Source of the DNA: Dietzia natronolimnaea
GTDB lineage: Bacteria; Actinomycetota; Actinomycetes; Mycobacteriales; Mycobacteriaceae
NCBI RefSeq assembly: GCF_039525805.1
Contig: NZ_BAAAHZ010000006.1
Length of the DNA stretch: 64,000 nucleotides
Reading direction: 5' to 3' (one strand)
Positions 58,169 through 64,000 of this stretch are shown in pieces (the stretch's first letter is position 1; every line of letters begins with the position of its first letter). The position numbers were made by a program, and so were the translations under genes. The notes beneath the pieces are model-generated. The model did no database searches and was not told the origin of the DNA. It saw nothing but the letters and a program-made list of their open reading frames with translations.

Positions 58169-58519
58169 TCACCCGAGCCAGGCTCCCAACAGCATGTAGG
58201 TGGCGGTACCCACGATGATGCTCGCCGCCGCCCGTCGCCACACCAGGTGCACAGCCAGGGTGAGAGCCAACGCGGCTCCGGCGGGCAGCCAGGAGCCGAG
58301 GGCGGCGGTGGTGTCGCGCAGGGTGTAGACCACCAGCACCACCATCACGCCGGCCGGCATCGTGCGGCCCAGGTAGCGCACGACCCGCGAGTCGCGGAGC
58401 CGGGTGAGCGCGACGAACGGGGCGGCGCGCAGGGCCATGGTCACGACGAACATCACTCCCAGCCCGGCGAGCAGATAGCCGGTTCCCGGCACCGGGGCAC
58501 CGGTCAACGGTGAGCTCAC
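58169..58519 (-). CDS. azlD: AzlD-family branched-chain amino acid export subunit
   Basis: A 116-residue membrane protein with four hydrophobic segments and TMALRAAPFVALTRLRDSRV, typical of AzlD. With AzlC it exports branched-chain amino acids or their analogues. The GTG start overlaps the azlC stop by GTGA. Confidence 0.85.
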   Translation of the reverse strand: MSSPLTGAPVPGTGYLLAGLGVMFVVTMALRAAPFVALTRLRDSRVVRYLGRTMPAGVMVVLVVYTLRDTTAALGSWLPAGAALALTLAVHLVWRRAAASIIVGTATYMLLGAWLG

Positions 58520-59220
58520 GCCGGTTCCCGCCCTTCGCGGGTCGCCCACGCGTACCGCGCGATCAACACGGCCACGAACGCGCACAGCCCCACGATCAGC
58601 ATCTGCTCCGGGGCCAGCCACGCCGCCACCAGACCGCACACCAGGCCGATCACGGGGGCCGGCAGGTCTCCCGAGGCACGCCACGCGTCCACCGCGAGGA
58701 CGGCGAACAGCGCGGTCAGCGCGAACTGCAGACCGTCCAGCCCGGCGGGCAGAGCGGCCCCGACCAGCGCGCCGACGATGCCGGGGACCACCCACAACGT
58801 CTGACAGGTGAGGGAGATGGTCAACGTCCGCGCCCCCGTCATCTCCGTGCGGCGCTTGGTGGCGGTGATCGCGTAGACCTCGTCGGTGAGCGCGTAGACG
58901 GCGTAGAGGCGGCCGAGACGCGAGCGGATGGCGTCCAACGGGAAACTCAGTCCGTAGAAGACGTGGCGGAAGTTGACCAGGAACGCCGCAGCGGCCAGCG
59001 AGTACAGGGGAGTGAGGGCCGAGAGCAGACCGATCGCCAGGAACTCCATGGACCCGGCGTAGATCACCACGGAAAACACCGGGGCCCACCACCACGCGAA
59101 TCCCGCCTGGGTGAGCAGGACCCCGAACGCCAGTCCCAGGGGGACCAGACCGAGTCCGACCGTGGAGCAGTCGGCCAGACCCTTGCGGATCTCTGCGCTG
59201 GTAGAGGGGGTGGACGGCAC
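58516..59220 (-). CDS. azlC: AzlC-family branched-chain amino acid exporter
   Basis: A 234-residue protein with AzlC features: VPLGLAFGVLLTQAGFAWWW, SVVIYAGSMEFLAIGLL and the AFLVNFRHVFYGLSFPLDAI loop. I chose GTG 59220; on the minus strand TACACT lies only about nine bases before it, so the message may be leaderless, a common situation in actinobacteria. It is divergent from an AraC-type gene, which may regulate it. Confidence 0.88.
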   Translation of the reverse strand: MPSTPSTSAEIRKGLADCSTVGLGLVPLGLAFGVLLTQAGFAWWWAPVFSVVIYAGSMEFLAIGLLSALTPLYSLAAAAFLVNFRHVFYGLSFPLDAIRSRLGRLYAVYALTDEVYAITATKRRTEMTGARTLTISLTCQTLWVVPGIVGALVGAALPAGLDGLQFALTALFAVLAVDAWRASGDLPAPVIGLVCGLVAAWLAPEQMLIVGLCAFVAVLIARYAWATREGREPA

Positions 59221-59284
59221 GCGGAGCAGTGTAGCGACCGCGGGGGTCTGGTCACCCCCGACAGGACGGGGCACACTTGGTGGC

Positions 59285-60160
59285 GTGAGCGTGCGCGAGG
59301 CCACTCCGCCGCCCGGGGTCAGGCGGCTCATCTCGTATGCCGTCGAGGGGATCGGCCCGCGGCCGCAGCGGCCACCACACCGGGGGCTGCCCTCCTCCAC
59401 CCTGACCCTCGTCGTCGCCACGGACGCTCCTCTGCTGTGCTCGTATTCCTTCGCGGACTGGGCCCGACGGGAGGGGGTACGCCACGACGTCTGCCTCGGC
59501 GGGTTCCACACCCGACCCGTCTACCTGCAACGGCCCGACCGCGAGGAAGGAGTCCAGGTCGCGGTGCACCCCCTCGCCGCGCGGCGCCTGTTCGGGATGC
59601 CGGCGGCCGCTCTCTCCGAGCTCACGCACGAGGGCGAGGACGTCCTCGGTTCCCGGGTCCGGGCGCTTCACTCGCGGGTGGCCTCGGCACCCGCCCGTGA
59701 CCGCGCCGACCTCGTGGCCGAGGGCCTGGCCTCGGCGGCGGACAGGTACGAACGCGTACCCGGTCCGCGCCGGGAGGTGGTGGGCGCGTGGCGACTGCTC
59801 GAGGCCTCCGGTGGTCGCATGCGGGTGTCCCGGGTGGCCTCGGAGGTCGGGGTGACGCCCCGCCACCTGTCGACGCTCTGCAGGGCCGAACTGGGGATCG
59901 GGACCAAGGCGCTCGCCGACCTGCTGCGCTTCGAGTCAACTCACTCGGCCCTGCGTGAGGCCGTCCGCAGGGCCTCGGGACCACGTCCGGACGGGCTCCG
60001 ACTGGCCGACCTCGCCCACGACCACGGGTACGCCGACCACGCCCACCTCGACGCAGCCTATCGGCGGTACGCGGGCACGTCGCCGACGAACTGGATCGGG
60101 GAAGAGTTCCGAAACATCCAAGCCTGGCCGCCCGACCCCGGGGGAGACTCACCGGCATGA
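59285..60160 (+). CDS. AraC-family regulator
   Basis: A 291-residue regulator. The C-terminal HTH pair is seen in GRMRVSRVASEVGVTPRHLS and ADLAHDHGYADHAHLDAAYR followed by RYAGTSPTNWI. The N-terminal part is an effector region with one conserved-looking LCSYSFADW segment. It is divergent from azlCD and overlaps the VOC gene by ATGA. GTG 59285 is the likely start. Confidence 0.88.
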   Translation: MSVREATPPPGVRRLISYAVEGIGPRPQRPPHRGLPSSTLTLVVATDAPLLCSYSFADWARREGVRHDVCLGGFHTRPVYLQRPDREEGVQVAVHPLAARRLFGMPAAALSELTHEGEDVLGSRVRALHSRVASAPARDRADLVAEGLASAADRYERVPGPRREVVGAWRLLEASGGRMRVSRVASEVGVTPRHLSTLCRAELGIGTKALADLLRFESTHSALREAVRRASGPRPDGLRLADLAHDHGYADHAHLDAAYRRYAGTSPTNWIGEEFRNIQAWPPDPGGDSPA

Positions 60161-60591
60161 GTACACACGAACCCGGCGCCGAACCCGCGCCCACCGTCTG
60201 GCACTGCTTCCGCTGCACCGACTCCCGGGTCGTGATCGACTGGCTCGTCCAGGCCCTGGGCTTCGTCGAGACCGTCTCGCACACCGAGGGCGGGCGGATC
60301 GTCCACGCAGAACTGCTCTGGCCCGAGGGCGGAGGCGTCATGCTCGGGGACGGCGGGCGAGGGGACGACGACCCGCACGCCACACCACCCGGGACGGGTC
60401 TCGCCTACGTGGTGACGGCCGATTCCGACGCCGTCTACCAGCGCGCCCGGGCGGCGGGGGCCGAGATCGTCATGGAGATTCACGACACCGACTACGGTGA
60501 CCACACCTTCTCCGCCCGAGACCCCGAGGGGAACGTGTGGTCGGTGGGGCAGTACCGGGGACACCCGGCGCCCGGCGCGGCCACCGGGTGA
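60157..60591 (+). CDS. VOC-family (glyoxalase/bleomycin-resistance) protein
   Basis: A 144-residue VOC-fold protein: WHCFRCTDSRVVIDWLVQAL, HAELLWPEGGGVMLGDGG and FSARDPEGNVWSVGQYRG with the usual Glu metal ligand. Coupled to the AraC gene by an ATGA overlap, a widespread pairing in actinobacteria. Ligand unknown. Confidence 0.88.
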   Translation: MSTHEPGAEPAPTVWHCFRCTDSRVVIDWLVQALGFVETVSHTEGGRIVHAELLWPEGGGVMLGDGGRGDDDPHATPPGTGLAYVVTADSDAVYQRARAAGAEIVMEIHDTDYGDHTFSARDPEGNVWSVGQYRGHPAPGAATG

Positions 60592-60613
60592 CGACCGGGC
60601 ACACCGGTCGGGA

Positions 60614-61819
60614 TCACCGGACCCGGTCGGCACGCGGCACGACGGGCACCGCCAGCGCGGCCACCACCGCGGCCCCGGCGAAGACCGGCCCGTAACCCCA
60701 CCGGTCGATTCCCGCCGCGAACACCGGGGTGATCGCCGAGATCGCGAGGAACTGCGCGGTGTTCTGGACTCCGAGGGCCCGCCCGCTCCAATGGGGTCCG
60801 GCGTGTTCGGCGACCGCGGTGAAGGCGAGACCGTTGTCCGCCACGGACAGGACCGTCGCGATCACGGCGAGGGCCACGGCGACGACACCGGGGGCCCCGA
60901 ACACCTCCGCGGCAGCCAGGACCGCCAGGACGACCGAGACCGACACGGCAACCGCGCGAAGCGGAGTCAGCCGCGACCCCACCCGGTCGGAGATCACGCC
61001 GACGACGATGCGTCCGACCGCACCCAGCAGTTGCGCCACCGTCACGACCGCGCCGGCCGAGACGGGCGACCAGCCGTGCCCGAGGACCAACCACGCGAGC
61101 ATGAACGACTGCATGAGCGCCTGGGGGAGTACGAGCAGCACCGAGACGCCGTGGATCCGGTGCAGGTAGCGCGACGCCCGGTACGGCGAGGTGGCGAGTG
61201 TGGTGGACCCGGGGTCGTGACGGTCCGGCCGGGGAGGATCGGTGACGACGACGAGCGCCGCGACCGCGGAGACCGCAGCCATGACCAGGGGGACCGCCAG
61301 CGCGGCCCGGAGACCCTGCGAGGCGGCCAGCGCCGGCATGGACATCGCCGCGACCGCCGCTCCGAGGGGTTGCGACATCTGCCGGACGCCCATCGCCATA
61401 CCCCGTCGTCCAGCGGGGAACCATCCCACCACCAGTCGACCGCTCGCCGAGGCCGCCGATGCCGAGGCCGCTCCCGCGAGCAGGAAGCACACGCCGAGGA
61501 GGGTCAGTGACGGGGTGACGAGAGCGCCTGCCAGGGCGGCCGTGGTGAGAACGGATCCGCTCACGAGCACGAGCCGCTCTCCGGCGCGGTCGACGAGCCA
61601 GCCCCAGGCCACGAGAGTGAGTGCGGTCCCGACCGAGGGCATGGCCACGAGCGCACCCGCGGCGGGGAGCGACAGGCCGGCCACCGAGTGGAGGTAGGGG
61701 AGAAGGAAGGCCACACCGGCCACGAACGCCGAGGCGGAGGACGCGGCGAGCGTACCGACGCCGAGGATCGCCCACTGTCGTGGGCCCACCCGGGTCTCGC
61801 CGCTCACTCCTGCGTCCAC
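60614..61819 (-). CDS. MFS transporter
   Basis: A 401-residue, twelve-helix MFS protein with the loop 2-3 signature GWLVDRAGERLVLVSG and PAGRRGMAMGVRQMSQPLGA in the region after helix 4. It resembles drug/metabolite efflux or nitrate-type permeases but no substrate motif is clear. GTG start at 61819 is preceded by GGGAGAA. A sharp palindrome 40 bp upstream suggests repression. Confidence 0.88.
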   Translation of the reverse strand: MDAGVSGETRVGPRQWAILGVGTLAASSASAFVAGVAFLLPYLHSVAGLSLPAAGALVAMPSVGTALTLVAWGWLVDRAGERLVLVSGSVLTTAALAGALVTPSLTLLGVCFLLAGAASASAASASGRLVVGWFPAGRRGMAMGVRQMSQPLGAAVAAMSMPALAASQGLRAALAVPLVMAAVSAVAALVVVTDPPRPDRHDPGSTTLATSPYRASRYLHRIHGVSVLLVLPQALMQSFMLAWLVLGHGWSPVSAGAVVTVAQLLGAVGRIVVGVISDRVGSRLTPLRAVAVSVSVVLAVLAAAEVFGAPGVVAVALAVIATVLSVADNGLAFTAVAEHAGPHWSGRALGVQNTAQFLAISAITPVFAAGIDRWGYGPVFAGAAVVAALAVPVVPRADRVR

Positions 61820-61859
61820 CAGCGGGAGAATACTCGCGATCCTACTATCTGACTACTTC

Positions 61860-61876
61860 GTCTCACATAATGAGAC
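61860..61876. promoter_or_regulatory. Palindromic operator candidate upstream of the MFS gene
   Basis: GTCTCACATAATGAGAC has perfect 6-bp arms (GTCTCA/TGAGAC) and an AT-rich 5-bp centre. It is 40 bp before the MFS start and about 20 bp beyond the end of the yqgE-like gene, in an unusually AT-rich pocket. No adjacent regulator gene is present. Confidence 0.5.
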
Positions 61877-61896
61877 ATCCGACCGGCCGGGTCGGA

Positions 61897-62529
61897 TCAG
61901 TTCACGTCCCCGTCGTTCACGAAGGTCGCGTAGAGGGGGAGAGGCATCTCCTGGCGACGCAACACCGTTCCCCAGACGTCCACGTGCGCCGGCGCGAGCA
62001 GATCGCTCGGCAGGCTGGGGGCCACGTACCAGTCGCCGCGGTCGAGCTCTCCCTGCAACTGCCCGGGCGCCCAGCCGGTGTACCCCACGAACACGCGCAT
62101 CCCCTCCACGGAGTCGCGGAGCAGGTCGGGTTCGCTGTCGAGGTCCACCACGTGGACCCTGCCCTCGATCTGCTGCAACCCCTGGTGCATCTCGCCGTCG
62201 ACGCCCGACCCGAGCACCACCAACGCGATCCCGGTGTCCGGCTTGACCGGGCCTCCGATGTGGAACACGGCCGGTGGCGCACACATCTCCGCCCAGCCGG
62301 GCAGGATCGTCTCGACTGGCGTGTCGCTCCGGCGGGTGATCACCACGCCGAGAGAACCGGAATGGTCGTGTTCGATCACGTAGATGATGGCGCGCCGGAA
62401 GTTGGGGTCCGGCATGTCCGGCGCCGCGATGAGCAGCGAGCCCGCGACGGGATCCCGCTTGTCCATCGCGTCATAGAGGCGGTCGCCGAAGAGGCCTCCG
62501 CCACTCAGATCGTCCGGTCCCGTGTCCAT
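61897..62529 (-). CDS. YqgE/AlgH-family protein (UPF0301)
   Basis: A 210-residue protein of the YqgE/AlgH family. Signatures include GSLLIAAPDMPDPNFRRAII, YVIEHDHSGSLGVVITRR, FHIGGPVKPDTG and VFVGYTGWAPGQLQGELDRG. Molecular role unknown. ATG 62529 gives a short Gly-rich leader. It is divergent from the MFS gene at 62603 and conserved widely in actinobacteria. Confidence 0.92.
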   Translation of the reverse strand: MDTGPDDLSGGGLFGDRLYDAMDKRDPVAGSLLIAAPDMPDPNFRRAIIYVIEHDHSGSLGVVITRRSDTPVETILPGWAEMCAPPAVFHIGGPVKPDTGIALVVLGSGVDGEMHQGLQQIEGRVHVVDLDSEPDLLRDSVEGMRVFVGYTGWAPGQLQGELDRGDWYVAPSLPSDLLAPAHVDVWGTVLRRQEMPLPLYATFVNDGDVN

Positions 62530-62602
62530 GTCCCCATGATGCCCGCGCCACCGCCCGCCCACATCCGCGTCCCCTCGATCGGGTCTCGCTACGGTGGCTC
62601 CC

Positions 62603-64000
62603 GTGACCTCCTTGTCCGCAGGACCGGCCGATCCGACGCGCGGGCGCCTGGCCACGGCGTTGCGCGAGTCCGACGGTCTCGGCCGCCTGTCCACCGCGCG
62701 CCTGGCCGCCCTGCTCAGCGAGGGGATCCACCAGGCCGCGCTCGGCGGGATCGTGCTCTTCAGCCCCGAGACCGCCACGACACCGGCGGCGATCGCGGGC
62801 GGGTTCGCCGTGATGCTGCTGCCGTACTCGATCGTGGGCCCGTTCGCCGCCGCCGCCCTGGACCGCTGGGACAGGCGGGTCGTGGTGGCGGTGGCGGCAC
62901 TCGTCAGAACCCTGGCGATCGTCGCCACGATCGCGCTCATCGCCGCCGGTGCCGTCCATTCGGGAGCGGGACTGGCCGCGCTGTTCGGGCTGTCCCTGGT
63001 CGCGATCGGACTCGGCCGGCTCATCAACACCGGCATGACCGCGGCCATGCCACGGGTGGTGCCCGACCGGATCCTCGCCGCCACCAACTCGGTCCTGGTC
63101 ACTGTCGGGTCGGTGGTGACCGCGGTCGGTGCGGTCGCGGCGTTCGCGGTGCTGGCGGTGCTCGGCGCCGGCGACGCCGCCGTCTCGTGGACCCTCGTGC
63201 CCGCCGTGATCACCGCCGTCCTGGGGGTGTGGGCCATCCTCGCGCTCCCCCCACGGCACCTCGGACCCGACGACGACGAAACCGGCACCGACCCCGGATC
63301 CGGCGTGGCCCGGGATGCCGTGACGCTGTTCGCCGGGGGTCTGGCCGAGGGCGTGCGGGCCGCCCGCTCCACAGCCCTGGTCTGGGTCGCGCTGGCCGGG
63401 GTCACGCTCGGTCGGGCCGCATTCGGCATCACCACCATGCTCGCGGTTCTGCTGTTGCGCGACGTGGAGTCCGACGGGGGCGGTGGCCCGGTGGTGGCCG
63501 GGATGGGCGGGTTCGGCCTGCTCTCCGCCGCCGTCGCCGGTGGGATGGGCCTGGCCGCGGTGGTCACCCCGTGGGCCATCGCCCGGACCCGCCGGATCCT
63601 GGTCGTGGCGTCCGGCGCCGCCGTGTCCGCGGTGGCCCAGCTCGCGGTGGGGCCGACCCTCGACCCCACCGCGCTGGTGGCGGGAGCCCTGGCGCTGGGG
63701 CTCGGCGCCCAGGTGGTCAAGCTGGTCGCCGACAACGCCATGCAGACCGACGTCCCGGACGCCCGCCGCGGTGGGGTGTTCGCGCTACAGGACGCCCTGT
63801 TCAACTCGGCGTTCGTCGTGGGGATGGTCGCCGTCCTGCCGTTCGTCCCCGCCGACGGCCGGTCGGTCCCTCTCATGCTGGTGCCGGTCGCCCTGTACGC
63901 CGTCGCGGCCGCGGTCGCCGTGACGGTGGGACTCCGGTCAGGACCCCAGTCCGAGCGATCCGGCGGCCACGGACCCGCCGCCGACCGACCCGCCGCCGAC
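62603..64000 (+). CDS. MFS transporter (partial, runs off right edge)
   Basis: At least 466 codons without a stop, reaching the window end. The protein has about twelve hydrophobic segments: FAVMLLPYSIVGPFAAAAL, ALFGLSLVAIGLGRLIN, GMTAAMPRVVPDRILAATNS and GGVFALQDALFNSAFVVGMV among others. The LPYSIVGPFAA-LDRWDRR loop is the MFS loop 2-3. It resembles the enterobactin-exporter-like/drug efflux group. GTG 62603 lies in CCC-GTG-ACC context. The true C-terminus, Pro/Ala/Asp-rich at the edge, is not visible. Confidence 0.87.
   Translation, partial: MTSLSAGPADPTRGRLATALRESDGLGRLSTARLAALLSEGIHQAALGGIVLFSPETATTPAAIAGGFAVMLLPYSIVGPFAAAALDRWDRRVVVAVAALVRTLAIVATIALIAAGAVHSGAGLAALFGLSLVAIGLGRLINTGMTAAMPRVVPDRILAATNSVLVTVGSVVTAVGAVAAFAVLAVLGAGDAAVSWTLVPAVITAVLGVWAILALPPRHLGPDDDETGTDPGSGVARDAVTLFAGGLAEGVRAARSTALVWVALAGVTLGRAAFGITTMLAVLLLRDVESDGGGGPVVAGMGGFGLLSAAVAGGMGLAAVVTPWAIARTRRILVVASGAAVSAVAQLAVGPTLDPTALVAGALALGLGAQVVKLVADNAMQTDVPDARRGGVFALQDALFNSAFVVGMVAVLPFVPADGRSVPLMLVPVALYAVAAAVAVTVGLRSGPQSERSGGHGPAADRPAAD

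Noticed and set aside
61897..63876. A 659-codon minus-strand frame extending the yqgE-like gene
   Set aside because: Only the last 210 codons match YqgE. The extension is Thr/Ala/Pro-rich and antisense to the MFS gene at 62603.

Overview
The window looks like chromosome from a very GC-rich, mycolic-acid-type actinobacterium. An mce-type YrbE permease pair behind a FadD, an LpqY-SugABC-type trehalose importer, KstR-like operators, a CYP125-like P450 and many GTG starts with 4-bp ATGA/GTGA overlaps all point to Mycobacteriales. Dietzia or a near relative (Gordonia, Rhodococcus) is my inference; nothing here fixes the genus. No rRNA, tRNA, prophage, transposase or CRISPR array was seen. Function calls come from reading the sequence, not from searches.

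Layout. 1-7847 (minus): one apparent operon, thiolase - FadB - NPD flavoprotein - enoyl-CoA hydratase - FadD - YrbE A - YrbE B, running off the left edge towards the expected mce genes. It has a good promoter (TTGACA-N17-CATAGT) with a palindrome just downstream, and a divergent tandem-TetR regulator (8010-9230). 9271-14810: aldehyde dehydrogenase plus two DUF2236/MpaB-type oxygenases, divergent from an acyl-CoA dehydrogenase and a GXWXG/DUF4334 protein. This second promoter region carries a near copy of the first operator. 14947-20713: an F420-type oxidoreductase and an LpqY-SugABC-like sugar importer. 20931-26345: PhoX phosphatase, hydrolase, MarR, SDR, PanE-like reductase. 26406-30325: a cobalamin riboswitch controlling BtuF-C-D and an FhuF-like 2Fe-2S protein.

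30532-45165: a mixed catabolic region. An NTF2/ketosteroid-isomerase-like gene and an HsaD-like hydrolase each have a KstR-type palindrome and a CRP/GlxR-like site in their upstream regions. Also here are a sugar porter, two LIP-family lipases, SDRs, further NTF2-like proteins and several uncharacterised genes. 45221-53729: leuS, DoxX with a divergent MarR, a SdpI protein with a cysteine-rich tail, hemerythrin, DUF202 pair, BASS transporter, dehalogenase-like hydrolase. 53785-64000: DJ-1/PfpI protein, a secreted proline-rich/hydrophobic gene pair, GNAT, MarR divergent from a CYP125-like P450, AzlCD, AraC plus VOC protein, two MFS transporters and YqgE.

Taken together the region favours uptake and oxidation of lipids and steroid-like substrates: importer components, activation, beta-oxidation, P450, ring-cleavage hydrolase and isomerase-like proteins under several local repressors. 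The most notable regulatory observations are the shared operator at 7913/13106, the paired KstR and CRP-like sites at 31264/31315 and 38358/38506, the B12 riboswitch operon with an FhuF-like partner, and an interspersed hairpin repeat at 32888 and 48442.
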